Positions 1-6,879 of a DNA stretch of 33,462 nucleotides are shown in pieces. The translations under genes and the position numbers were made by a program. Under the pieces are notes generated by a model. That model ran no database searches, was not told where the DNA came from, and saw only the letters and a list, made by a program, of their open reading frames with translations. The stretch covers positions 1 to 33,462 of the forward strand of contig JAQYRL010000039.1 in NCBI GenBank assembly GCA_028725765.1, written 5' to 3'. Every line of letters starts with the position of its first letter. The first letter of the stretch is position 1. Source of the DNA: Clostridiales bacterium (GTDB lineage: Bacteria; Bacillota; Clostridia; Peptostreptococcales; Anaerovoracaceae).

Positions 1-93
1 ATCCTCATCAGCAAAGATATGCAGTGTCTCCACCTCTTTTTTTGTCTCTTTTGGTCTGGTTTCGGGTATATTCTTAAAATCATTTACTTGCAT
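1..93 (-). CDS. Unknown protein, N-terminal fragment (runs off left edge)
   Basis: An open frame begins at ATG (93-91) behind a strong ribosome binding site (AAAAAGGAGG, 6-7 bases upstream) and stays open to the window edge, giving 31 residues beginning MQVNDFKNIPETRPK. The fragment is charged and polar, without a signal peptide or membrane segment. I do not recognise a family. It lies directly downstream of the IS200-like element on the same strand, with only about 25 bp between the element's end hairpin and the start codon, so its native promoter may have been displaced and its transcription may depend on the element. The start is well supported; the function is not known. Confidence 0.55.
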   Translation of the reverse strand, partial: MQVNDFKNIPETRPKETKKEVETLHIFADED

Positions 94-256
94 TTTCTAC
101 CTCCTTTTTAGAGCAATCACAACCACCAGCTTAGCTGGTGGTTTGTTTTGCCCCTATAAGGGGCTGTTACCTACCGGCATCTCAAGATGCATGAAACGGT
201 TCGCCTTCCGCTCCACTTATTTCACTTGTACCGCTTTTCCTACAAACCCTAAAGGG

Positions 257-721
257 TTACTTCTTTTTTCCTGTGAAAGGATCTATGTATTCCTTCATAC
301 TTATCTGATCGCTCACTATATCTTCTTGCAATTGTGTACGTATGTATTCTTTTATCTTTTTTGTATTCTTTCCCACTGTATCAACATAATAGCCTCGACA
401 CCAAAAGTGGCGATTCCCATATTTATATTTGAGATTTGCAAATTTGTCAAAAATCATCAGAGAGCTTTTCCCTTTGAGATGTCCTACAATTTGCGATACA
501 GAGTATTTGGGAGGGATTCTCACAAGCATGTGGATATGATCTTTACAGCATTCTGCTTCAATTATTTCTATATCTTTTCTTTGACAAAGCAGCCTGAGAA
601 ATTTCCCTATTTCTGCTCTTATTTTTCCATAAATTTCTTGTCTTCTGTATTTTGGTGCAAAGACTATATGATACTTACAATTCCATTTTGTATGTGCTAA
701 ACTATTATTATCATTATTCAT
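257..721 (-). CDS. tnpA: IS200/IS605 family transposase TnpA (Y1 HUH)
   Basis: A 154-residue protein of the usual size for IS200 TnpA, a Y1 HUH endonuclease that cuts and rejoins single-stranded ends of its element. The HUH pair is visible as HIH at residues 62-64. The YxxxQ pair carrying the nucleophilic tyrosine is seen as EYIRTQ (Y126, Q130), and the family phrase GYYVDTVG precedes it. I chose the start at 721 (MNNDNNSLAH) over the longer ORF-track start at 769, because AAAGGAGGC lies just upstream of 721 and the extra residues are encoded by a hairpin-forming leader. The gene looks intact, so the element could be active. Family membership is secure. Confidence 0.93.
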   Translation of the reverse strand: MNNDNNSLAHTKWNCKYHIVFAPKYRRQEIYGKIRAEIGKFLRLLCQRKDIEIIEAECCKDHIHMLVRIPPKYSVSQIVGHLKGKSSLMIFDKFANLKYKYGNRHFWCRGYYVDTVGKNTKKIKEYIRTQLQEDIVSDQISMKEYIDPFTGKKK

Positions 722-744
722 AATGATTGCCTCCTTTGATAGTT

Positions 745-767
745 GATACGGTTGGCGAACCTGTATC
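745..767 (-). promoter_or_regulatory. tnpA leader hairpin upstream of its RBS
   Basis: The plus-strand text GATACGGTT-GGCGA-ACCTGTATC forms a stem with one bulged base, placed between the TAAAAT-like -10 (768-773, preceded by TGA as an extended -10) and the tnpA ribosome binding site. IS200 elements are known to limit transposase expression by structured leaders. That this hairpin has such a role here is inference. Confidence 0.4.
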
Positions 768-840
768 ATTTTATCACATGGAGGCTTTTTACTTAAAGCT
801 AAAGCTTATCTAAACTCACCGGCATAGCCGGTGGTTCATT

Positions 841-869
841 GATACGATAGAATTTTATTCTATCGTATC
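841..869. repeat. Perfect 13-bp palindrome with TTT loop
   Basis: GATACGATAGAAT-TTT-ATTCTATCGTATC is an uninterrupted 13-bp inverted repeat immediately outside the IS200-like left-end hairpin and about 25 bp from the hydrolase terminator, with which it shares the string ACGATAGA. It lacks a following T-run on the minus strand. It could be part of the element's end, a target hairpin, or a second stem of a tandem terminator. Confidence 0.6.
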
Positions 870-886
870 CACCGCTAAAGCTAAAC

Positions 887-926
887 AACAAAAAAGACGA
901 TAGATTTTAAATTATCTACCGTCTTT
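887..926 (-). terminator. Intrinsic terminator of the alpha/beta hydrolase gene
   Basis: On the minus strand AAAGACGGTAGAT...ATCTATCGTCTTT forms a 13-bp stem with one G-U pair, followed by TTTTTTG. It lies about 20 bp past the hydrolase stop codon, the expected place for the end of that transcript. Confidence 0.8.
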
Positions 927-944
927 AAATATCCAAGTATTTTT

Positions 945-1970
945 TTATTTATGGTTTTCTTTTAAGAAAGCATCAATAGTTTTTCTTGATTCACTTTCTG
1001 CTTTATCATTGATTTCAGCTGTTCCACCTGTTGCAATTCTAATTTTTCCTAAATTTAAGACACCATTGCTAGCAAATATATGCCCTGCTCCTTTATATGA
1101 ATAAATCTTTACCTTAGGGTTTTGTTCTTTTATTTTATTTGCCATAGCAAGGCTATCCCACATCAAATCATCCTCACCTACAATCATCAATATATTTGCC
1201 TTAACATCTTTGACTGGTATTATTTTTTCTTGGCTTGATGAGTCTTTTTCTATTGCACTGCTATAAGTTTCTTTATAGCTAATAGGACTTTTAATAATAT
1301 TCGGAACAATAATATTTTTTAAAAATGAGCTAAATGATGATTTTTTTATATCTATATATGGAAGTTCCTTTTCTTTATATGTCCATGATGAACCATAATC
1401 TTTAAAATCGAGACCAGCAAAATTATAAGACGAAGGCGCCATTAAGATCAGATTATCTATTTCAGAATATTTGCTAGCTAAATTAAGGGCATATTCTGCA
1501 CCTTTTGACGCTCCCAAAACACTTATTGGTTTATTGTCTTTTATATTTTTATTTATATAACTTATAACATCTTCAAATTGTTCTAAAGGGATTTTTCTCA
1601 AAGTTTGTTCTTGGTTTTTCATGCCGAACATAAATAGTGCAAAGGTTTCATATCCCTCTTCAGCCAATCTTTTAGCAGTTTCAAAATTTGGACTTCCCTC
1701 AGAACCTCCAAAACAAATTACAAGACCTTTATGTGATTTTTCCTTAGGTACAAATCTAAAGCCTTGCATCCTACCCTCATCTACATAAGTTACATCAACA
1801 CCATCGATATCTGTAGGATATAAACTTATATTAGTAACATCCTTATAATATTCAGGAGATTTCAAAGCATTGGTATCTTTATACTTATGGTCATTATATA
1901 TTCTAAGAATAAAAACTAAAACTACTAGAATAATAACTATTGAAAAGATTATAAAAAATATTTTCTTCAT
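945..1970 (-). CDS. Membrane-anchored alpha/beta hydrolase (acyl-CoA thioester hydrolase/BAAT C-terminal type)
   Basis: A 341-residue protein with an uncleaved-looking N-terminal membrane anchor (about residues 4-23), then an extracytoplasmic alpha/beta hydrolase domain. The nucleophile elbow is GASKG with Ser155; the likely acid is in GEDDLMW (Asp268) and the likely base is His297 in GAGHIF, a standard serine hydrolase triad order. The layout resembles the acyl-CoA thioester hydrolase/BAAT C-terminal family, but the substrate is unknown. The start at 1970 was chosen over 1997 because GGAAGG lies just upstream and MKKIFFIIF is a typical anchor. The gene starts 13 bp after the stop of a truncated transposase and is followed by its own terminator, and its codons are AT-rich compared with the dcw genes, so acquisition by transfer is plausible. 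Confidence 0.8.
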   Translation of the reverse strand: MKKIFFIIFSIVIILVVLVFILRIYNDHKYKDTNALKSPEYYKDVTNISLYPTDIDGVDVTYVDEGRMQGFRFVPKEKSHKGLVICFGGSEGSPNFETAKRLAEEGYETFALFMFGMKNQEQTLRKIPLEQFEDVISYINKNIKDNKPISVLGASKGAEYALNLASKYSEIDNLILMAPSSYNFAGLDFKDYGSSWTYKEKELPYIDIKKSSFSSFLKNIIVPNIIKSPISYKETYSSAIEKDSSSQEKIIPVKDVKANILMIVGEDDLMWDSLAMANKIKEQNPKVKIYSYKGAGHIFASNGVLNLGKIRIATGGTAEINDKAESESRKTIDAFLKENHK

Positions 1971-1983
1971 TTTATTGCCTTCC

Positions 1984-2367
1984 TTATAAAATAGCACTTA
2001 CAGTATCTCCTATTCTTTCATATCCTCTAACCCCAATAGCTGAAGCTAGTAGATGTACATAGCTTTTTTCATATTTGCTCTGGTAGTAGTCTCTTTTGTA
2101 GTGTATCTGACCTAGTGTTGTTAAAATTTCTCTTTTTCGATCTTTTTCTTTTATTGCTAAACCTAGATTTTTTCGTGCTTCTTTGTCTTCACGGATCTGT
2201 TTGTTCATCTGTTCTAAAATCGCCTCAACTATTGCGACTGCAGACTGTTTGCAATCTTCAGTCACATCAGCTGAAAAAAGGTCTAAATCCGTGATTCCAT
2301 CATTAATCCACTTTTCTGTAATTTTTCTTGCCAAATCCAGTGCAATTTGTTGTATAATACATTCCAT
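1984..2367 (-). pseudogene. Truncated ISLre2/UPF0236-family transposase (N-terminal fragment)
   Basis: A 127-residue open frame whose sequence matches my knowledge of the N terminus of ISLre2-family transposases: an alpha-helical start (MECIIQQIALDLARKI), the RKREILTTLGQIHYKRDYYQ block, and a YERIGDTV block. Full-length members are about 450-500 residues, so the catalytic part is missing and this is a remnant. The start at 2367 is set by AAAGGAGG 7 bases upstream; the ORF-track start at 2412 has no such site. The 5' leader seems intact, with a TATAAT-like hexamer further upstream, so the fragment may still be transcribed and may carry transcription into the hydrolase gene 13 bp downstream. 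Confidence 0.75.
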
Positions 2368-2527
2368 AGAGATCCTCCTTTTGGTTTGGTATTTTTGTGA
2401 TCTTTGTATCACTTTGGAGATGATCTCTATTATATTTTATTTTTCTCAAAAACTCCACAATTATTTTACACTAACTTTGCGACCTTATAAATTCGTTTTT
2501 TTGACATTCCAGTTATATGTCGTTTTT

Positions 2528-2647
2528 CTAAAAATATTTTTTGTTTGCTCTATTCGAAGTTAATATTGAATATGCAAAAATTAAAATCCCTAAAAAAATT
2601 AAGATATGAAAATAATTAGACTTCAGCACATTTATTATACTTACCAT
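2528..2647 (-). CDS. Possible 39-residue single-span membrane peptide
   Basis: A short frame missing from the ORF track encodes MVSIINVLKS...ANKKYF, with one strongly hydrophobic stretch (about residues 14-29) and a positively charged tail. AAGGAG lies 11 bases upstream of the ATG, slightly far from optimal. No family is recognised. It sits in a roughly 520-bp AT-rich stretch between the ISLre2 remnant and the SWIM gene, where chance hydrophobic frames are common, so this is tentative. Apart from it I see nothing in 2368-2892 beyond short AT-rich repeats. Confidence 0.3.
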   Translation of the reverse strand: MVSIINVLKSNYFHILIFLGILIFAYSILTSNRANKKYF

Positions 2648-2892
2648 TATTCTATGTTCTCCTTATTTAAAATTTTTCAATTACAAGATTAACCATCACT
2701 TATGTAAAATCTTCTTTTCAATTACTTCAATGATTGCAACTATTTTATTATGTCAAGATAAATTATTAAGTATTAAGATTTAAGTTTATATTTTATTTAA
2801 AACCATTGACTTTTCTTAATAAATCCACGAAAATAATAGTGGAGATGTTAATATATTGATTGCCTAGATGTGAACTATTTTGGAGGATACTT

Positions 2893-3348
2893 ATGGGGTT
2901 GTTAAATTTAGCAAGTGGTGCTTCTGTCTGGAGAGGATACGATTATTTTAAAGAAAATAAAATTCTAAATTTTACTGATTGTTCACACAACCAATATAGT
3001 GGGCTTGTGAGTGGCAGAAACAAAAAACCTTATGAGGTTTTCATTGATACTGTGCACCCTCGTAAATCTCACTGTAATTGTCCACATGCAAAAGGTAGAC
3101 GGATAATTTGCAAACATCAAGTAGCACTTTACTTTTACGCTTTCCCAGAAGAAGCTGAAGAATATTACCGAAAAGTTCTAGAATACGAAGAGGAAGAAAG
3201 AAAATACCAAGAAGAACTCGCCGAACATGTTTCATCATATATTGATAGTTTATCAAAGCAAGAATTAAGGGATGCTTTATACGAAATTTTGTATGATAGT
3301 CCTTCATGGGTTTACAATCGTTTTGTCCGCGATCATATAGACTTCTAG
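2893..3348 (+). CDS. SWIM zinc-finger family protein
   Basis: A 151-residue cytoplasmic protein with a SWIM-type zinc site, CNCPH...ICKH: Cys61, Cys63, Cys73 and His75 in the CxC-x(n)-CxH order. A long acidic and basic helical segment follows (about residues 85-115), perhaps a coiled coil. SWIM domains bind nucleic acid or protein, so the specific role cannot be read here. The start at 2893 is chosen because GGAGG is 7 bases upstream; the longer frame from 2860 has no ribosome binding site. It stands alone, convergent with the Fic remnant, with no clear terminator between. Confidence 0.8.
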   Translation: MGLLNLASGASVWRGYDYFKENKILNFTDCSHNQYSGLVSGRNKKPYEVFIDTVHPRKSHCNCPHAKGRRIICKHQVALYFYAFPEEAEEYYRKVLEYEEEERKYQEELAEHVSSYIDSLSKQELRDALYEILYDSPSWVYNRFVRDHIDF

Positions 3349-3372
3349 CACCTTATTTTGCACTTTATCATC

Positions 3373-3978
3373 TCACAGTTCCTCCGCCCTAAAGATCGTA
3401 TAACCTTCATAAAAATAGCTGTGATCTATGCCCTTCATATAAACCTCACGGCTGTTAACATCATCAGTCAAAGCATCCTTCAGTAGCACCTTGATCTCCA
3501 CATCCTTAATCGGACTACGTTCCATCGCTAGCAAATAATCGTTTTTATTCACCTTGCTCCAATCTACTACTTTGCCAATTTCAGTTTTCAAAATATGATC
3601 AAGCCAAATACGCGAGCTGCGACCATTACCATCGCGAAACGGGTGAGCAATATTCATTTCAACGTATTTTTCTATAATCTCATCGAAGGTTGACTGCGTC
3701 ATATTGTCTATATTTTTAAGTGCCGATTCAAGATACATAACTGGTGCAAATCGAAAGTTCCCCTTAGCCATATTAACCGTACGAACTTTACCAGCGAATT
3801 CGTAGATATCTTCAAACAAATACTTATGAATTTCTTACAAGGTTTCAAATTTTCCTGCAGGTAGGGAATCGAGCATACCGTTTTCGAACAACAAAATAGC
3901 CTTCTTCTTGCTTATGCGTTCTTCCTCTCTCGCAAGTTCGGCATCATTGGTCAATCCTAATTTATTTTCAAGTGCAAT
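3373..3978 (-). pseudogene. Fic family AMP-transferase, class III-like, disrupted
   Basis: Read through its in-frame stop, this is a 201-residue Fic protein, the normal size for the small NmFic-like class. The Fic core [10 protein letters not shown] (His about 112) is intact, and near the C terminus SYFYEGY matches the (S/T)xxxE(G/N) inhibitory motif that marks self-inhibited class III Fic enzymes. Two lesions are visible. The frame has TAA at 3837-3835, after ...KFETL and before [15 protein letters not shown], where relatives usually have Gln or a similar residue, consistent with CAA to TAA. Where GGAGG (6-base spacing) calls for a start codon, the text is ATT (3978-3976), consistent with loss of ATG. 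An extended -10, TGGTATAAT, remains upstream. The ORF-track frame from 3819 is only the part after the stop. Translation of the C-terminal part from an internal start would keep the core but lose about 50 residues. Confidence 0.85.
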
Positions 3979-4029
3979 AGTGCACCTCCGCAATCAACTC
4001 ACATCTTTTCTGTCTAAATTATTGCTCAT

Positions 4030-4038
4030 ATTATACCA
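4030..4038 (-). promoter_or_regulatory. Extended -10 promoter of the fic remnant
   Basis: The minus strand reads TGG-TATAAT, a consensus extended -10, about 45 bp before the expected fic start. No good -35 is visible, as expected for an extended -10 promoter. Its survival suggests that the gene broke recently. Confidence 0.45.
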
Positions 4039-4068
4039 CATATCACTTTGAATAAAAATAATCTTGGT

Positions 4069-4096
4069 TTGAAATCACAAGAAGATGGGGTATATA
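4069..4096 (+). promoter_or_regulatory. Candidate promoter of the pirin/FMN reductase operon
   Basis: TTGAAA (4069-4074), a 16-bp spacer and TATATA (4091-4096) precede the pirin gene. Spacing and hexamers are acceptable but not strong. It lies back to back with the fic promoter. Confidence 0.35.
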
Positions 4097-4123
4097 CATA
4101 ATAGTAATAAATCATAAATTTGA

Positions 4124-4143
4124 GCAAGGAACTTCATCCTTGC
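4124..4143 (+). promoter_or_regulatory. Hairpin in the pirin leader
   Basis: GCAAGGA-ACTTCA-TCCTTGC is a perfect 7-bp stem placed between the candidate promoter and the pirin ribosome binding site, followed by a short ACTTTTC. It resembles a weak terminator or attenuator. No ligand-binding fold was recognised. Confidence 0.35.
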
Positions 4144-4170
4144 ACTTTTCATAAAGTTAGGAGAAGAATA

Positions 4171-5019
4171 TTGAACAAAAGAAAAGTTAAAAACATGGTA
4201 ACCGGTTTTAGGACAAAAGATGGTGCAGGTGTAAGCTTAGTCAGAGTCCTTGGAAATCAAACAGTTGGCGAATTTGATCCAATTCTCATGCTTGATTCCT
4301 TCGATAGCACAAATCCAGACGAATATACGGCAGGCTTCCCCCTCCATCCTCACAGAGGCATAGAAACTATTTCTTATTTATCCAGAGGTAAGATGGTCCA
4401 TAAGGATACTCTTGGAAATGAGGATACAATCACAGATGGCGAAGTACAGTGGATGAATGCTGGTAGCGGAATACTCCATGAGGAAAAAGTGCTTGCATCA
4501 GAAAGACTCTTAGGAGTGCAGCTTTGGCTTAATCTTCCGAGAAATGAGAAACTTTCAAAGCCATACTATCATGCCATTAGAAAAGAAGATATAGAAGAAA
4601 TAGACATCCCGTCTGGAAAAATTCGTCTTTTGGCAGGTTCTTATAAGAGTAATGAAGGTTTTAAGGGCCAACACCTTCCATTAGATTATTACGATATTCA
4701 ATTGGAATCTGGTGGGGAAATCACCATTGACACAAAAGACGATGCCTCCATCATGATTTTCACCCTTATTGGTGATATCTCGATTGAAGGAGAGAAAGTC
4801 AAAGAAAAGACAGCAGCTAAGCTTACAAGCGGCGATAAGCTTACAATCAAAAATGAAAGCAACTTTGCTCAAGTACTTTTCATAAGTACCAAAGCTTTAA
4901 ATGAGCCTGTTGCATGGGCAGGTCCAATTGTAATGAATAGTAAACAAGAACTGGAAGAAGCCTTTGATGATTTGAAAACAGGCAACTTCATAAAAAATGA
5001 TTTAACATTTGAAAATTAA
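4171..5019 (+). CDS. Pirin family protein
   Basis: A 282-residue double-cupin protein. The N-terminal cupin metal ligands fit the known pirin pattern: His59 and His61 in HPHRG, then His103 and Glu105 in GILHEEKV, with the same local spacing as the iron ligands of human pirin. Bacterial pirins are iron-binding cupins with roles from quercetin oxidation to regulation, so the activity here is open. I place the start at TTG 4171 because AGGAGAA lies 5 bases upstream; the ORF-track start at 4120 has no ribosome binding site and would cross the leader hairpin. The gene is followed closely by an FMN reductase (22-bp gap), so the two are probably co-transcribed and may share a redox or stress role. 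Confidence 0.88.
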   Translation: MNKRKVKNMVTGFRTKDGAGVSLVRVLGNQTVGEFDPILMLDSFDSTNPDEYTAGFPLHPHRGIETISYLSRGKMVHKDTLGNEDTITDGEVQWMNAGSGILHEEKVLASERLLGVQLWLNLPRNEKLSKPYYHAIRKEDIEEIDIPSGKIRLLAGSYKSNEGFKGQHLPLDYYDIQLESGGEITIDTKDDASIMIFTLIGDISIEGEKVKEKTAAKLTSGDKLTIKNESNFAQVLFISTKALNEPVAWAGPIVMNSKQELEEAFDDLKTGNFIKNDLTFEN

Positions 5020-5041
5020 TTTCAAGATTAAGGAGAAAGTA

Positions 5042-5584
5042 ATGAAAATAGGATTATTAGTAGGTTCACTGAGAAAGGAATCTTACAACAAGAAAATAGC
5101 AGAAATAGCAAAAAAGGTAATAAACGAGGGTAACGAAGCAGAAATCATTGATATTTCCTACCTTCCTTTCTACAACCAAGACGACGATGGTGCAAAGCCA
5201 AGAGAAGAATATACAAGAATCAGACAAGAGCTTAAAAAATATGACGGTTATATTTTCTTTACTCCAGAGTACAACCGTTCCCTTGCTCCAACTCTTAAAA
5301 ATGTCATAGATATTGGAAGTCGTGATCCAAACGGCAACCTCTGGGACGGAAAAGTAGCTGCGGTATTTTCTGCAGCAATGGGACCGTCCGGCGGTATGAA
5401 GGGAAACTTCGCTCTAAGAGAAAACTTTGTGTATATAAATCTAATAACAATGAACCAACCGGAGGTATATATCTCAGCTGTTCACACGCTTTTTGATGAT
5501 GATGGAAATCTAGTAGAGGATACAAAAAATTTTGTAGAGAATTCTACGAGAGCCTTTGTAGACTTTGCGAAAAAGCACCTATAA
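5042..5584 (+). CDS. NAD(P)H-dependent FMN reductase
   Basis: A 180-residue flavodoxin-like fold protein of the NADPH-dependent FMN reductase family. The N-terminal beta strand and FMN phosphate loop read GLLVGSLRKESYN, and the second family signature is PEYNRSLAPTLKNVID (PEYN at 75-78). Such enzymes reduce FMN, quinones or azo compounds in the cytoplasm. The start at 5042 follows AAGGAG by 7 bases; the track start at 5009 overlaps the pirin stop and lacks a site. It is the last gene of the pirin operon and ends at a strong terminator. Confidence 0.9.
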   Translation: MKIGLLVGSLRKESYNKKIAEIAKKVINEGNEAEIIDISYLPFYNQDDDGAKPREEYTRIRQELKKYDGYIFFTPEYNRSLAPTLKNVIDIGSRDPNGNLWDGKVAAVFSAAMGPSGGMKGNFALRENFVYINLITMNQPEVYISAVHTLFDDDGNLVEDTKNFVENSTRAFVDFAKKHL

Positions 5585-5595
5585 ATATTATACGA

Positions 5596-5640
5596 AAAGC
5601 CAGGGCATTAAAAACAAATTATAGCCTTGGCTTTTTTGTT
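5596..5640 (+). terminator. Intrinsic terminator of the pirin operon
   Basis: AAAGCCAGGGC...GCCTTGGCTTT pairs over 11 bp with one G-U, followed by TTTTTTG. It lies 12 bp beyond the FMN reductase stop. Confidence 0.8.
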
Positions 5641-5742
5641 TATGTCGGCTATATAGTGCCATTTCACAAGTTAATTTCATCAAAAATGTTTATTCCTTCG
5701 ATATACTGGGAATAATACTAATATCAATTACTTTGAATAAAT

Positions 5743-5776
5743 CGCTTTGATTCTTATTCCAATTTGACTCAAAGCG
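5743..5776 (+). promoter_or_regulatory. Inverted repeat upstream of amaP
   Basis: CGCTTTGA...TCAAAGCG is a perfect 8-bp inverted repeat (11 of the outer positions with one mismatch), separated by 18 bp and ending about 10 bp before the amaP ribosome binding site. It could be an operator or an mRNA stem in the leader of the envelope-stress operon. No known regulator site was recognised, and no strong promoter hexamers are seen next to it. Confidence 0.4.
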
Positions 5777-5799
5777 AAGAAATTTAGGAGGTGTAATCC

Positions 5800-6399
5800 T
5801 TGTCCAAATTTATTAAAACAATAAGAATTATTTTCGCAATTTTGGTAGTAATCATGAGTGTGTTTACCTTTATTGCTCTTGAGGGATATTCACCATTGTT
5901 AGGATTGAACTTAGGAAAAACTCAGACAAGTTTTCTTGCATTTTCTTCTACAGATTATGGTACATACACTATTGCTATTGTAAGCGGTCTTGTAATACTC
6001 GGAGCAGTTATTTTGTTCATAACAACCCTGCTTAGAGCATCATCAAAAAGCAGCCTGACCCTTGTTGATCAAGACGGTAAAGTTGTTTTAACAGATGATG
6101 CAATCGAAGCATACGCTCTGAGGTCTTTGCGACATTTTCCATCGCTTAAGGATCCAGATGTCAGCTGCAAAATAGTCGATGGGGACAACAAGAAAGTTGT
6201 AACAAAGGCAAGAGCAGGAGTTTATAGGGTAGATGATATTTCAAGCCTTTCTTTAGAAATTAAAGAAAAGCTCAGGACGGACATCAATAATTTCATTGGA
6301 AAAGACATCGCGGATGTTCACATAACACTTGATGAGAGAGATGATCACGCTTCAGATGATAATGTAAATAACGGTTCAAATTCAATGTCGATTGAGTAA
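5800..6399 (+). CDS. amaP: AmaP-like alkaline shock membrane anchor protein
   Basis: A 199-residue protein with two membrane spans (about residues 8-28 and 57-80) joined by a short loop, then a cytoplasmic domain and a Ser/Asp/Asn-rich tail. This is the architecture of AmaP, which anchors Asp23 at the membrane in Firmicutes. The identity rests on this layout together with its neighbours, a DUF2273 protein and an Asp23 protein. TTG at 5800 is the start, with TTAGGAGGTG 8 bases upstream. It is the first gene of the trio, with an 11-bp gap to the next gene. Confidence 0.75.
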   Translation: MSKFIKTIRIIFAILVVIMSVFTFIALEGYSPLLGLNLGKTQTSFLAFSSTDYGTYTIAIVSGLVILGAVILFITTLLRASSKSSLTLVDQDGKVVLTDDAIEAYALRSLRHFPSLKDPDVSCKIVDGDNKKVVTKARAGVYRVDDISSLSLEIKEKLRTDINNFIGKDIADVHITLDERDDHASDDNVNNGSNSMSIE

Positions 6400-6410
6400 A
6401 GGAGGTCGGA

Positions 6411-6752
6411 ATGGCAAATCAAGAAACTAAGAAAAATACAAAACAAAAAAGTACCGCCTCTGCTCATGAGGGGAAAGCTAAAGTCTCAGATCGTTCAAGC
6501 AAGCAAAGCACTAGTAGCCAAGAGGATAATTTCACAGATAAGAAGGATTGTCTATTCATGAAGATGTACCAAGAACATCCAAACACCGTGGTACTCACTC
6601 TACTTGGTCTTATTATAGCCTTGTGCTTTATCTTTATAGGATTTTGGGCTACCCTCTTGATAATTCTGTTCACAGGAGCTGGTTTTATATATGGTCAGTA
6701 CAAAGATAAGGAACTTTGGGTATACTACATGCTAAAAAGATTGCTCAAATAA
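6411..6752 (+). CDS. DUF2273-type small membrane protein
   Basis: A 113-residue protein with a hydrophilic Lys/Ser/Thr-rich N-terminal half (to about residue 55) and a hydrophobic region (about 59-95) that makes one long or two short membrane segments, ending KELWVYYMLKRLLK. Size, hydrophobic profile and position between amaP and asp23 fit the DUF2273 family. The N-terminal extension is longer than in the compact members I know. GGAGG lies 5 bases before the ATG. Its function is unknown beyond association with the Asp23 system. Confidence 0.7.
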   Translation: MANQETKKNTKQKSTASAHEGKAKVSDRSSKQSTSSQEDNFTDKKDCLFMKMYQEHPNTVVLTLLGLIIALCFIFIGFWATLLIILFTGAGFIYGQYKDKELWVYYMLKRLLK

Positions 6753-6809
6753 CTGTACTTTAAGGAGTAAAGTTTCAACTGTTTAAGTTATAACTAGTTA
6801 GTTTAAAAA

Positions 6810-6838
6810 TTGTCAAATTGCATACAATTTAGTTAAAA
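6810..6838 (+). promoter_or_regulatory. Candidate internal promoter before asp23
   Basis: TTGTCA (6810-6815), a 17-bp spacer and TTAAAA (6833-6838) lie in the 127-bp gap between the DUF2273 gene and asp23. The gap is wide for an operon, which supports a separate start for asp23. The -10 is weak. Confidence 0.35.
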
Positions 6839-6879
6839 TTTATTTAAGGGCGTTAAGCCTATCAAAATGGAGGAATATT

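Larger units (their letters stand above)
118..840 (-). mobile_element. IS200/IS605-type element with hairpin ends
   Basis: A single-transposase IS200-like unit read on the minus strand. Near its right end (by transposase orientation) is a perfect hairpin at 121-143, AACCACCAGC-TTA-GCTGGTGGTT. Near its left end is a second hairpin at 817-833, CACCGGC-ATA-GCCGGTG. Sub-terminal hairpins instead of terminal inverted repeats, with no target duplication, are the hallmark of IS200/IS605 elements, which move as single strands. Additional small hairpins are visible between the gene and the right end (CCCCTATAAGGGG near 151-163; GCATCTCAAGATGC near 177-190). Exact cleavage sites were not determined, so the boundaries are approximate. 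No TnpB or other accessory gene is present. Confidence 0.75.

Noticed and set aside
143-700. 185-residue plus-strand ORF
   Set aside because: It is the reverse-strand shadow of the IS200 TnpA gene, which has clear HUH and YxxxQ motifs.
2183-2563. 126-residue plus-strand ORF with hydrophobic stretches
   Set aside because: Antisense to the ISLre2 transposase fragment, with no RBS.
3161-3240. GAA/AGA-rich stretch as a repeat
   Set aside because: It encodes the Glu/Lys-rich helix of the SWIM protein and is not a tandem DNA repeat.
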